From assembly GCA_020425125.1 (NCBI GenBank), contig JAGQRV010000002.1, positions 44,967 to 108,966 of the forward strand: a DNA stretch of 64,000 bases, written 5' to 3'. Source of the stretch: Paracoccaceae bacterium. Its GTDB lineage: Bacteria; Pseudomonadota; Alphaproteobacteria; Rhodobacterales; Rhodobacteraceae. Shown piece by piece: positions 51,529 through 61,100 of this stretch. Every line of letters begins with the position of its first letter. Positions within the stretch are counted from its first letter, which is position 1. The notes below the pieces were generated by a model, which was not told where the DNA came from, ran no database searches, and worked only from the letters and a program-made list of their open reading frames with translations. The position numbers were made by a program, and so were the translations under genes.

Positions 51529-51816
51529 GTGAGTGACGTGATTTCCATCGCCGTAGCCAAGCTGAGCGAGAAACTTGGGACCGGTTTCGACGGCACCGCC
51601 CGCTTCGACATCGAAGGCGAAGGATCGGTCTATGTGGACGGAGCCGGCGTGCGTGCTTCGGATGAGGAAGCCGACGTGGTCATATCGGCCGATGCCGACA
51701 CCTTCCGCTCCATCATCGAAGGCGATCTCGACCCGACTTCGGCCTTCATGAGCGGCCGGCTCAAGATCGACGGCGACATGGGCCAGGCAATGAAGCTGGG
51801 CTCGGCGCTGGCGTGA
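51529..51816 (+). CDS. SCP2 sterol-carrier-type lipid-binding protein
   Basis: 95 residues with a GTG start after AAGGAGAAAACC. It matches the SCP2 domain: FDGTARFDIEGEGSVYVD, ADVVISADADTFRSIIEGDLDPTSAFMSGRLKIDGDMG and the C-terminal helix AMKLGSALA. The fold makes a hydrophobic pocket for fatty acyl or sterol-like lipids. The stop overlaps the next gene, a lysophospholipase-like hydrolase, by four bases (GTGA), so the pair may act on lipids together (inference). Confidence 0.9.
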   Translation: MSDVISIAVAKLSEKLGTGFDGTARFDIEGEGSVYVDGAGVRASDEEADVVISADADTFRSIIEGDLDPTSAFMSGRLKIDGDMGQAMKLGSALA

Positions 51817-52751
51817 AACTCGACCCCGCCCCCTTCCACCACCAGAGCGCCCGGGCCGCCGCGACGGCGCGCGCCTATTGGGCGCATGCGGCGGACGGGG
51901 TGCGGTTGCGGGTGGGGCACCTTTCCGACGGGCCATGCGGCACGGTGCTGCTGCTGCCCGGCCGGACCGAATACCTGGAAAAATACGGCGAGGCGGCGCG
52001 CGAGTTCGCCGCCCGCGGCTTCGGCGTCGTGGCGCTGGACTATCGTGGCCAGGGGCTGGCCGACCGTCTGCTGCCGGACCAGACCGTTGGGCACGTGGAG
52101 CACTTCTCGGACTATCAGCTCGACGCGCGCGTGCTCGTCGCCTTCGCGGAGGCCGCCGATCTGCCGCGGCCCTGGTTCGGGCTTGGGCATTCGCTGGGCG
52201 GAGCGATCCTGCTGCGGGCGCTGATCTCGGGAATGCCGGTGTCGGCCGCCGTGTTTTCCGCCCCGATGTGGCGCATCAACATGGCCGGGATGCTCTATCC
52301 CGTGGCCTGGCTGCTGGGCTGGATCGCCCATGCCACACAGATGGACGGGTGGGTGACGCCCGGCACGTCCCGCCGCACCTATGTACGCGAGGCAGATCCG
52401 GGCGACAACCTGCTGACCAGCGATCCCGACATGATCCTGTTCATGCGCGGTCATCTCGAAGCGGTGGACGGGCTCGACCTGGGCGGCCCGTCGGTGCCGT
52501 GGCTTTACCGTGCGATGGTCGAGTGCCGCAGCTTCCGCCGGATCCGGTCGCTGCCGGTCCCCTCGCTGACCTTCGCGCCCAGCGAAGACCGGATTGTGCG
52601 CACCGATGCGATGTACGAATTGGTGAAGCGCTGGCCCAATGCGCAGATTCGGAATGTCGACGACGGCCGCCACGAAACCATGATGGAAACCCCCGCCCGC
52701 CGGCGCCGCTTCTTCGACGAAAGCGCCGCCTTCTTCGACGCGCACCGCTAG
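51813..52751 (+). CDS. Alpha/beta-hydrolase, lysophospholipase / monoacylglycerol lipase-like
   Basis: 312 residues with a GTG start overlapping the SCP2 stop. The serine elbow GLGHSLGGA near residue 128, the early DYRGQGLADR segment, and the Asp in APSEDRIV and His in DGRHETMM near the C-terminus complete a Ser-Asp-His triad in the usual order. The FSAPMWRIN segment after the elbow is typical of PldB/YhcW-type lysophospholipases. No signal peptide, so cytoplasmic. Convergent with the Anbu peptidase gene, whose stop overlaps this one by four bases. Confidence 0.87.
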   Translation: MKLDPAPFHHQSARAAATARAYWAHAADGVRLRVGHLSDGPCGTVLLLPGRTEYLEKYGEAAREFAARGFGVVALDYRGQGLADRLLPDQTVGHVEHFSDYQLDARVLVAFAEAADLPRPWFGLGHSLGGAILLRALISGMPVSAAVFSAPMWRINMAGMLYPVAWLLGWIAHATQMDGWVTPGTSRRTYVREADPGDNLLTSDPDMILFMRGHLEAVDGLDLGGPSVPWLYRAMVECRSFRRIRSLPVPSLTFAPSEDRIVRTDAMYELVKRWPNAQIRNVDDGRHETMMETPARRRRFFDESAAFFDAHR

Positions 52752-53494
52752 TCGTTTGCGGGCGGCTCGACCACGATCTGCGAAAATCCGTCACGCAGCG
52801 CCTTGCTCCAGGCCAGGCTCATCGCCGCGAAGACCGGATCGCCATTCTCGATCCTGCGGTATTCGCTGAGCCGGCAATCGTCGTAGCGCACAATTGCAAG
52901 ATCGAGCGGCATCCCTACGGAAAGATTGGATCTCAGCGTCGAATCCATCGACAGCAGAACGGCCTTCTTGGCGTCCGAAATCGACGTGTCGAGCGACACC
53001 ACCCGGTCGAGAATGGGCTTGCCGTACTTGTGTTCGCCGATCTGCAGGAACGGCGTGTCCGCCGTGGCCTCGATATGGTTGCCCTCGGGATAGATCAGGA
53101 ACAGGCGCATCGCGCCGCCGCGCCGCTGCCCACCGAGGATCACGCTCGCGGTTCCGCGCGCCTGGCTGTTGCGGCTGAGCTTCTCCGAAATGTCCTCGGC
53201 TACCCGGGCCAGTTCGGCGCCGACGATCTCGGCCACGTCGAGCATCGTCCGCGCCTTCATGATCGAGGTCTCTTCGGTTGCGTCGTCGTCGTCGATCGCC
53301 TCCTGCAGCTTGGCCATGGTGGTCTGGGTGACCGACAGGCTGCCGGCGGTGAGGATCACGATGACGCGCTCGCCCGGATTCTCGAAGACATACATCTTCT
53401 TGTACACCGAGATGTTGTCGAGCCCGGCATTGGTCCGGGTATCGCTCAGCATCACGATGCCTTCTTTCAGCAGAAGGCCGACGCAGTAGGTCAT
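52748..53494 (-). CDS. Anbu (BPH) proteasome-like peptidase
   Basis: 248 residues from the ATG at 53494, which makes Thr2 the N-terminal nucleophile after Met removal (MTYCVGLLL); a GTG at 53503 would bury it. The Ntn-hydrolase fold shows in GIVMLSDTRTNAGLDNISVYKKM and the Gly-rich TASVILGGQRRGG. Anbu peptidases are ancestral relatives of proteasome beta subunits, form open ring-like assemblies and have no settled substrate. Here it is third of four in the known Anbu cluster with the ATP-grasp, alpha-E and transglutaminase-like proteins. Confidence 0.93.
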   Translation of the reverse strand: MTYCVGLLLKEGIVMLSDTRTNAGLDNISVYKKMYVFENPGERVIVILTAGSLSVTQTTMAKLQEAIDDDDATEETSIMKARTMLDVAEIVGAELARVAEDISEKLSRNSQARGTASVILGGQRRGGAMRLFLIYPEGNHIEATADTPFLQIGEHKYGKPILDRVVSLDTSISDAKKAVLLSMDSTLRSNLSVGMPLDLAIVRYDDCRLSEYRRIENGDPVFAAMSLAWSKALRDGFSQIVVEPPAND

Positions 53495-53535
53495 CGTACT
53501 CACCCGGGCGGACGAAAGGAAACGGCGCGCCCGAT

Positions 53536-54378
53536 CTATTGCTGAATCGCCTCCACCGCAACTGCCACCTCAAGCTCTTCTCCGCCGCGCCCCAATGCCA
53601 GACCGCGGATCGGCGCGCCGTCGAAGGCGTCGAACCCCGAGCACAGCCGGATATAGCGGTCATCCGGGCAGCAGGAATTGGCGGCGTCGAATCCGACCCA
53701 GCCAAGACCGTCGACATGGATCTCGACCCAGGCATGGCTGGCCTGCGCGCCGACCCGGACCGCCTCGGCATGGAGGGCGTCGGCATCGCCCGCAAAAAGG
53801 TAGCCGGTCACGTAGCGGGCGGGCATCTCGACGATCCGCGCCATCGCGATCAGGGCGTGGGCATGGTCCTGGCACACACCCGCCCCACCGGCGAGGGCCT
53901 CGGCGGCGGTCGTGTGCGCATCGGTCGCATCCGGCGTATAGGCGATCGCCTCGGCGACGGCCGCCGACAGCGCATGGGCCCGGTCGAGCTCGGCCGATTC
54001 GGCGAACTCGGCCACGGAGTCCCTTGCCAGCTCCTCCAGGGCGACATCCACCCGCGTCGCGCGGGTCGACCGGAGATAGGCCATCGGCGGCACCTTTTCG
54101 CGGTGCCCGCGCAGGACCCCGGCCAGGTCGGTGGTCTGGACCGTCCCCCGGACCTCGACGGTCACGCTGTCCACCGGCCCCTCGACGCGGACCGTACAGG
54201 TCTCGTCGCCCGCCCCGTCGCGGAACTCGGCGCCGCGGACGCCGCTCTCGGTCGTCACCGACCAGTCAAGCACCTGCTGCCCGTCGAAGACGGACGGCTG
54301 CAGACGCTGACTTTGCAGGACCGCCCGCGGCGGCTCGTCGTAGCGGTAGATGGTCTTGTGCAGGACCGCGAGCTTCAT
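53536..54378 (-). CDS. Transglutaminase-like cysteine peptidase
   Basis: 280 residues. The catalytic Cys lies in GAGVCQDHAHALIAMAR, the His in SHAWVEIHVDGLGWVGFDA with the Asp a few residues later, the papain-like triad of the transglutaminase-like superfamily. The N-terminal beta-rich domain (LHKTIYRYDEPPRAVLQSQRLQPS) is the part that usually precedes it. The family may hydrolyse or transfer peptides or amides. It overlaps the alpha-E gene by four bases. A role in processing the products of the linked amidoligase-like ATP-grasp protein has been suggested for such clusters. Confidence 0.92.
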   Translation of the reverse strand: MKLAVLHKTIYRYDEPPRAVLQSQRLQPSVFDGQQVLDWSVTTESGVRGAEFRDGAGDETCTVRVEGPVDSVTVEVRGTVQTTDLAGVLRGHREKVPPMAYLRSTRATRVDVALEELARDSVAEFAESAELDRAHALSAAVAEAIAYTPDATDAHTTAAEALAGGAGVCQDHAHALIAMARIVEMPARYVTGYLFAGDADALHAEAVRVGAQASHAWVEIHVDGLGWVGFDAANSCCPDDRYIRLCSGFDAFDGAPIRGLALGRGGEELEVAVAVEAIQQ

Positions 54379-55328
54379 GCCATGGCTCCGATCAGATATG
54401 TGTCGCTGACGCGCCGGCCCAGATCCGCCACCTTGCCCTTGAAGTCCTCAAGGAACTCGTGGAGCCCGCGATCGAAGATGTCGGTCGTGCGCGTCTCGAT
54501 CAGTTCGGCCAGCAACCCGCGCGCAGCGGATTGCACGTCCGTGGAGCGGTGATGGCCGTGTGAAAGCCGGTCGAGATGATCGTTGACCCCCTGCACCGCC
54601 GCCCTCAACGACCGCGGACAGGCCGGATTCAGGATCAACAGATCGACGATCTTGGTCGCCGTCACCTCGCCACCATAGGCCCAGTGGAAGGCCCGATGCA
54701 TCTGCATCCCCCTCAGCAGCGTCTGCCACTGCACATTGTCGAGCCCCGAGCCGACGAAACCTGCATCGGGCAGCAGGACATAATATTTCACGTCGAGGAA
54801 CCGGGAGGTGTTGTCGGCGCGCTCCAGATGGGCACCGACATGGATGAAATCATAGCCTTCGTTCCTGAGCAGCGTGGTCTGGATCGCCCCCGCCACCAAC
54901 GCGTTCTGGCGCGCCGTCCACTCGGTGAGCTGGGTGATGCCAAGCTCGCTCCGCGGGGTGCGCTCAAGCTCGCGCAACTCCTGGAAGGCCCCGTTCAGCG
55001 CATCCCAGACCGGACCGGTCAGCGCAGTGCGCACGATCCGCGCATTCTCGCGCGAGGCGGCGATGCACGATGCGACCGAGGACGCGTTCTCGCGGTCGAA
55101 GAACAGGTGGCTGACCACGTTGCGCTCCACCGCCTCGCCATATTTCTTCTCGAATCCGGCATAGCTGCCGCTGGCCTGCAGGATCGGCTCCCATTCGCTT
55201 CGGTATCCGTCGGCCGTGTCGGGGATCAGGTTCATCCGCGCGCCCACATGGATGAGGCGTGCCATGGTCTCGGCCCGCTCCATGTAGCGGCCCAGCCAGA
55301 AGAGGTTGTCGGCGGTCCGGCTCAGCAT
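54375..55328 (-). CDS. Alpha-E (DUF403) protein
   Basis: 317 residues, almost all helical. It starts MLSRTADNLFWLGRYMERAETMARL, the signature of the alpha-E/DUF403 family, and later has TDIFDRGLHEFLEDFKGKVADLGR. These proteins nearly always accompany circularly permuted ATP-grasp and transglutaminase-like proteins and are thought to support the ligase. Biochemical function is unknown. The ATG is 7 bases after the ATP-grasp stop. Confidence 0.93.
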   Translation of the reverse strand: MLSRTADNLFWLGRYMERAETMARLIHVGARMNLIPDTADGYRSEWEPILQASGSYAGFEKKYGEAVERNVVSHLFFDRENASSVASCIAASRENARIVRTALTGPVWDALNGAFQELRELERTPRSELGITQLTEWTARQNALVAGAIQTTLLRNEGYDFIHVGAHLERADNTSRFLDVKYYVLLPDAGFVGSGLDNVQWQTLLRGMQMHRAFHWAYGGEVTATKIVDLLILNPACPRSLRAAVQGVNDHLDRLSHGHHRSTDVQSAARGLLAELIETRTTDIFDRGLHEFLEDFKGKVADLGRRVSDTYLIGAMA

Positions 55329-55335
55329 GTCGTCC

Positions 55336-56751
55336 TCACTCCGCCAATACCCAGGTGTCCTTGACGCCGCCGCCCTGCGACGAGTTCACCACGAGCGACC
55401 CTTCCTTCAAGGCGACCCGCGTCAGCCCTCCCGGTACCAGCTCGACGCTCTCTCCGACGAGGCAATAGGGGCGCAGGTCGACGTGGCGGGGCGCGATCCC
55501 CTCGGCGACGAAGGTCGGGCAGGTCGACAGCGCCAGGGTCGGCTGCGCGATGTAGTTCTGCGGGTTCTCCTCGATCCGCAACCGGAAGTTCTCCAGCTCG
55601 CTCTGGGTCGCCCGCGGCCCGATCAGCATGCCGTACCCGCCAGAGCCATGCACCTCCTTGACCACGAGATCCTTCAGGTTGGCCAGCACATGTCGGCAAT
55701 CGTCCGACTTGGCGCATTGCCATGTCGGCACGTTGTGCAGGATCGGCTCCTCGCCCAGATAGAACCGCACCATTTCCGGCACGAAGGTATAGATCGCCTT
55801 GTCGTCGGCGACGCCCGCCCCGGGCGCCGAGGCGATGGCGATCCCGCCCGATCGGTAGACATTCATCAGCCCGGGCACACCCAGCATGCTGTCGGGACGG
55901 AAGCAGAGCGGGTCGAGGAAGGAATCGTCGATCCGGCGATAGATCACGTCGACCCGCTGGGGACCCCGGGTCGTGCGCATGTAGCAGAAATCGCCCTCGA
56001 CATAGAGGTCCTGCCCCTCGACGAGTTCCACCCCCATCATGTCGGCCAGGAACGAGTGCTCGTAATAGGCCGAGTTGAAATGTCCGGGCGTCAGGATGAC
56101 CACGTTCGGCTCGCCGTCGCATTTCGCCGGGGCGACCGACGCCAGCGTCCTCCGCAGCACTTCGGGATAGCTCTCGACCGGCTCGATCCGGTTCTCGCGG
56201 AACAGGCTCGGGAACATCCGCATCATGATCTCGCGGTTCTCAAGCATGTAGGACACGCCCGACGGCGTCCGGCAATTGTCCTCGAGCACGAAGAACTCGT
56301 CCGGACCGGTACGCACCAGATCGATGCCGACAATGTGGCTGTAGACCGATTTCGGCGGCTTGATCCCCACCACGGCCTTTTCGAACGCCTCGTTGCGGTA
56401 GACGAGCCGCGCCGGGATCCGGCCCGCCTTCACGATCTCGCCGCGATCGTAGACATCCGTCAGGAAAGCGTTCAGCGCCCGCGCCCGCTGCTTGATGCCG
56501 CGTGCGAGCCGTGCCCATTCCCGATTCGTGAAGACACGCGGGAACATGTCGAAGGGGATCAGGCGATCCGGATCGCCGCCTTCGCCGTAGACCGCAAAGG
56601 TGATCCCGATCCGCCGGAACAGCGCCTCGGCCTCGGCCTGCTTCAGGTTGCGCAATTCGACCGGCATGTTCCGCTGCCAGGATTCGAGCCCCTGGTAAGG
56701 GACCCGGATTTCTTCGCCTTCGTACATTTCGTTGAAGTAAGTCACTGCCAT
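55336..56751 (-). CDS. Circularly permuted ATP-grasp protein (DUF404/DUF407)
   Basis: 471 residues. The N-terminal NLKQAEAEALFRRIGITFAVYGEGGDPDRLIPFDMFPRVF and the later VLEDNCRTPSGVSYMLENRE are standard marks of the family that predicts a peptide- or amide-bond-forming amidoligase. The C-terminal VKEVHGSGGYGMLIGP holds a Gly-rich ATP-grasp loop. It is the first gene of the four-gene minus-strand Anbu cluster. The product and acceptor are unknown; comparative genomics (Iyer and co-workers, recalled) proposed a peptide-tagging or modification pathway. Confidence 0.92.
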   Translation of the reverse strand: MAVTYFNEMYEGEEIRVPYQGLESWQRNMPVELRNLKQAEAEALFRRIGITFAVYGEGGDPDRLIPFDMFPRVFTNREWARLARGIKQRARALNAFLTDVYDRGEIVKAGRIPARLVYRNEAFEKAVVGIKPPKSVYSHIVGIDLVRTGPDEFFVLEDNCRTPSGVSYMLENREIMMRMFPSLFRENRIEPVESYPEVLRRTLASVAPAKCDGEPNVVILTPGHFNSAYYEHSFLADMMGVELVEGQDLYVEGDFCYMRTTRGPQRVDVIYRRIDDSFLDPLCFRPDSMLGVPGLMNVYRSGGIAIASAPGAGVADDKAIYTFVPEMVRFYLGEEPILHNVPTWQCAKSDDCRHVLANLKDLVVKEVHGSGGYGMLIGPRATQSELENFRLRIEENPQNYIAQPTLALSTCPTFVAEGIAPRHVDLRPYCLVGESVELVPGGLTRVALKEGSLVVNSSQGGGVKDTWVLAE

Positions 56752-57186
56752 CTGGCTTGCCTGTTCTCCCGGCTACGGCCTCTGACTCGCATGCGTCGTT
56801 AACGGAGGAAAGAGTGCATGGCCCTCAAAGGCAATCCCCCCACGGGCTACTGGCACATTCCCTGCGCCAAGTGCCGAATTTTTAGGCGCGGCTTGGCCAT
56901 CCCCCGACGGCACCGCGCGTCGGCACCGGTCTCCCCGGTCATGATGGCACATTCGCCGCGCCCCGCAAACCGGCCGTCTGCCCCATCGTCGGCCGTCCAA
57001 ATCAACCGTCGGAATGTCTCTGGGGTAACGTCCGGCATCTGTCCCGCGGCCTCACCGGCAGACACGAGACCAGATCGCAACATATCGTGTTAGCGCCACC
57101 GGTCACCGTTGAGCGCTTCGCTGCAACGCGGCATCATCGGTGCGGACGAGTAAACCGCCCGTATGATTCGCACCAAGGAGAGCCTG
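56752..57186. other. 435-bp region without a recognisable gene
   Basis: Short frames on both strands (for example 56847-57083 minus) lack family resemblance. The left part should hold the promoter of the Anbu cluster; I cannot place -35/-10 boxes with confidence. The right end holds the AAGGAG ribosome site of the propeller protein. Confidence 0.55.
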
Positions 57187-58161
57187 ATGGTCCTGGCATT
57201 GCCCGACAAATGGATCTGGGACAGCTGGTACGCCCATGACGGCGCCCGCTGGCATTGCTTCCACCTTCAGGCCGACCGCGCGCTGGGTGACCCCGAGCTT
57301 CGTCACTGGAGCATGAGCCAGGGCCACGCGGTCAGTACCGACCTGACGACCTGGGAGCATCTGGGGACCGGTTTCGCCCCCGCGCAGGAACCGGCCTGGG
57401 ACGACTTCACGACCTGGACCGGGTCCGTCGTCTGCGACGACGACGCGATCTGGCACCTCTTCTACACCGGCACCTGCCGCGCCGAGAAGGGAATGTACCA
57501 GCGCGTCGGTCACGCCACCTCCATCGATCTTCACAACTGGTGCCGGGTCGGCGACGGACTTTGTCTCGATCTGACAGGACCGAACGCCGCGGCCTATGAA
57601 GCGCGGCATCAGGTCGGCTTCTGGCCCGACCGGGCGATGCGCGACCCTTTCGTGATGCGCGATCCGGACGGGCCCGGGTGGCTGATGGTCTTCACCGCAC
57701 GCGCACCTGGCATCGCGGAAGCCAACGCCGGCGGTGCCATCGGGCTGGCCACATCGCCAGACCTGATGACCTGGACGCTTGAGCCCCCGGTCTTCACCGG
57801 CGCTTTCGGACAGCTCGAAGTGCCGCAGATCTTTCATCACGCAGGGCGCTGGTACTGCCTCTTCTGCACCGCCGAGAACCATTTCTCGCGCGCGCAGGCG
57901 ACGGCGACGCCGGGCGGTCCGGTCACCGGGTCGCACTATCTGATCGGCGACGGACCGCGCGGCCCCTGGCGGGTGGCTCCGGGCGCATTTCTTGACGGCG
58001 GCCTGCCCTGCCCGCGCTATGCCGCGCGGATCGTCGAGACGGCGGACGGGCTGAACATCATCGGCTTCGCCGACCGGCCGCAGGGCGAATTCGTCGGCGA
58101 ACTGACCGACCCCGATCCGGTGATCGCGGGCGATGACGGGCTCCTGCGCGTGCTCAGGTAG
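57187..58161 (+). CDS. Five-bladed beta-propeller glycosidase-like protein (GH32/GH43/GH68-type fold)
   Basis: 324 residues from the ATG at 57187, which has AAGGAG at 6-nt spacing; an upstream ATG at 57163 lacks one. The N-terminal WIWDSWYAHDG holds the first acidic residue, MRDPFVMRD is the RDP motif with the transition-state Asp, and LEVPQIFHHAGRWY holds the expected catalytic Glu (E-V-P-Q in place of E-C/E-M). Repeated TSxDLxxW motifs mark the propeller blades. No signal peptide, so an intracellular fructosidase-, glycosyl- or phosphorylase-like activity on a short sugar is possible. No transporter lies next to it. Confidence 0.8.
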   Translation: MVLALPDKWIWDSWYAHDGARWHCFHLQADRALGDPELRHWSMSQGHAVSTDLTTWEHLGTGFAPAQEPAWDDFTTWTGSVVCDDDAIWHLFYTGTCRAEKGMYQRVGHATSIDLHNWCRVGDGLCLDLTGPNAAAYEARHQVGFWPDRAMRDPFVMRDPDGPGWLMVFTARAPGIAEANAGGAIGLATSPDLMTWTLEPPVFTGAFGQLEVPQIFHHAGRWYCLFCTAENHFSRAQATATPGGPVTGSHYLIGDGPRGPWRVAPGAFLDGGLPCPRYAARIVETADGLNIIGFADRPQGEFVGELTDPDPVIAGDDGLLRVLR

Positions 58162-58165
58162 ACCG

Positions 58166-58184
58166 CGGCGGCTTCAGGCCGCCG
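58166..58184. terminator. Possible bidirectional hairpin between propeller gene and mfd
   Basis: Perfect 7-bp arms CGGCGGC / GCCGCCG with a TTCAG loop overlap the mfd stop. T-runs are absent on both sides, so this may only weakly terminate. Confidence 0.35.
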
Positions 58185-61100
58185 CCTCGACCGCCAGATC
58201 GCGGGCAATCGCGAAGGCGCCGCGGATGCGGTCGGCCTCCTTGGTCCAGTCGCGGCGCACGATGATCCTGTTGTCCTTGACCTTGGCGAGACCGTCCTGC
58301 GCCTGCACGAACCGCACCAGCCCTGCGGGCGAGCCGAACTTGTCATTGTGGAACTGGATCGTCGCCCCTTTCGGCCCGGCATCCAGCCGGGCGATCCCGG
58401 CCCGCTTGCATTCGGCCTTGATGCGCACCACCAGCAGAAGCGAATTGACCTCTTTCGGCAATTTCCCGAACCGGTCGATCAGTTCGGCGGCGAAGCCTTC
58501 GAGTTCCACCTTCGTGGTCAGCGCGCTGAGCCGCCGATACAGCCCCAGCCGCACGTCTAGGTCGGGCACGTAGTCCTCGGGGATGAGAACCGGCACGCCC
58601 AGATTGATCTGCGGCGCCCATTGCCCGTCATCGTCGGTGACGCCCTCCATCTCGCCGGAGCGGATCTTGGCCACCGCCTCTTCCAGCATCTGCTGGTAAA
58701 GCTCGTAGCCGACCTCGCGCATCTGTCCCGACTGCTCCTCGCCCAGAAGGTTCCCGGCGCCGCGGATATCCAGATCCTGGCTTGCCAATGTGAAGCCGGC
58801 GCCCAGACTGTCGAGACTGCCGAGCACCCTCAGCCGCTTCTCCGCGGCGGGTGTCAACGGCGTCCGCGGCTTGGTAGTCAGATAGGCGTAGGCGCGGGTC
58901 TTCGACCGGCCCACACGGCCGCGGATCTGGTAAAGCTGAGCGAGCCCGAACATGTCGGCACGGTGGACGACCATCGTGTTGGCGGTCGGAATGTCGAGCC
59001 CGGACTCGACGATGGTCGTCGCGACCAGAACGTCGAACTTGCCGTCGTAAAAGGCGTTCATCCGGTCGTCGAGTTCGCCCGCGGCCATCTGGCCATGGGC
59101 GATGACATAGCTCACCTCGGGCACCTGATCGTGCAGGAAGCTCTCGATCTCCGGCAGGTCGGCGATGCGGGGCACCACGAAGAAGCTCTGCCCGCCGCGG
59201 TAATGCTCGCGCAGCAGCGCTTCGCGCAGGGTCACGCTGTCAAACTCGCTGACATAAGTGCGGATCGCCAGCCGGTCGACCGGGGGCGTGCCGATGATCG
59301 ACAGGTCCCGCACGCCCGACAGGCTGAGCTGCAGCGTGCGCGGGATCGGCGTCGCGGTCAGCGTCAGCACATGGATGTCGGTACGCAGCTGCTTCAGCCG
59401 CTCCTTGTGGGCGACGCCGAAGCGCTGTTCCTCGTCGATGACGAGAAGGCCGAGGCTGCGGAACTTCACCCCCTTGGCAAGCACGGCGTGGGTGCCGACG
59501 ACGATATCGACCGTCCCGTCGGCCAGCCCCGCGCGCGTGGCCGCCGCTTCCTTCGCCGAAACGAAGCGCGACAGGGCGCGCACGTCCACCGGAAAGCCGC
59601 GGAAGCGCTCGCGGAAGCTCTGGGCGTGCTGGCGGGCCAGCAGCGTCGTCGGCGCGATCACCGCGACCTGTACGCCCGAAAGGGCCGCAACGAAAGCGGC
59701 GCGCATCGCGACCTCGGTCTTGCCGAAGCCGACGTCGCCACAGATCAGCCGGTCCATCGGCCGGCCCGATTCCATGTCCGCCAGCGTTTCCTCAATGGCC
59801 GAAAGCTGGTCGTCGGTCTCCTGATAGGGGAACCGCGCGCAGAAGGCGTCCCACATCCCGTCGGGCGGCGCCATCACCGGGGCGTGGCGCAGGGCGCGCT
59901 CGGCCGCAGTGCGGATCAGCCGTTCGGCGATCTCGCGGATCCGCTCCTTCAGCTTTGCCTTCTTGGCCTGCCAGGCGCCGCCGCCCAGCTTGTCGAGAAG
60001 CCCGTCCTCATGCCCGAAGCGGCTGAGCAGTTCGATGTTCTCGACCGGCAGGTAGAGCCGGTCGCCGCCGGCATATTCCAGCGCCACGCATTCATGCGCG
60101 GCCCCCATCGCGCTGATGACCTCGAGCCCGGTGAAACGGCCGACGCCGTGCTCCACATGCACCACCAGATCGCCAGGACTCAGGCTCTGCGCTTCGGTCA
60201 GGAAGTTCTCGGCCCGACGCTTGCGCTTCGGCGCCCGGATCAGGCGGTCGCCAAGCACGTCCTGCTCGGCGATGACCGACAGTCCCTTGGCGGTGAACCC
60301 CTGCTCCAGCCCCCAGATCGCTAGGTGGACCCCGCCGGCCGCATCGGGAACATCGCGGAACGACTTGATATCTCTCGCGCCGGCCAGACCTTCGTCTTCC
60401 AGAAGCCCCTTCAGCCGCTCCCGCGCGCCCTCGGAATAGCTCGCCACGATCACCGCGCGGGATCGCCGCTCCGCCTGAATGTGATCCGCCAATGCCTTGA
60501 AGATATTGACGTCCTGCGCCTGCCGCTCGGGCGCGAAATTGCGCCCGATCCGCCCGCCCGCATCCGACGTACCGGGGCCAGAGCCCTCCGCGAAGGGGTG
60601 GAACTGGACCACGCGGCGCCCCGCCACCGCCGCCTCCCAGCCGGCCTCGTCGAGATAGAGCAGCCCCGGGGGGCATGGCTTGTAGACGCTGTCGATGCGC
60701 GCCTTCGCCCCCATCGCCTCGCGCCGGGCTTCGTATTGGTCGAGGATTCCGTCCCAGCGCGCCACCCGCGCCGGTCCCGTCTGGTCGTCAAGGCTCACCG
60801 GGGCGCCCGGCAGGTAGTCGAAGACCGTCTCGAGGTCCTGGTGGAAGAACGGCAGCCAGTGCTCCATCCCCTGGTGCTTGCGCCCGGCGCTGACCGCCTC
60901 GTAAAGCGGATCGTCGCGTCCCGCGGCACCGAATTCCGCGCGATAGTTCTGCCGGAACCGGGTGATCGCCGCCTCGTCCAGGATCACCTCGGAAACCGGC
61001 GCCAGTTCCACCGCTGCAAGCTTGTCCGTGGTCCGCTGACTAGCCGCGTCGAAGCGGCGCGCGCCGTCGAGCACGTCCCCGAACAGGTCGAGCCGCACCG

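Noticed and set aside
56847..57083. 78-codon minus-strand frame upstream of the Anbu cluster
   Set aside because: No ribosome site that stands out and no recognisable motif; opposing frames of similar quality exist on the plus strand.
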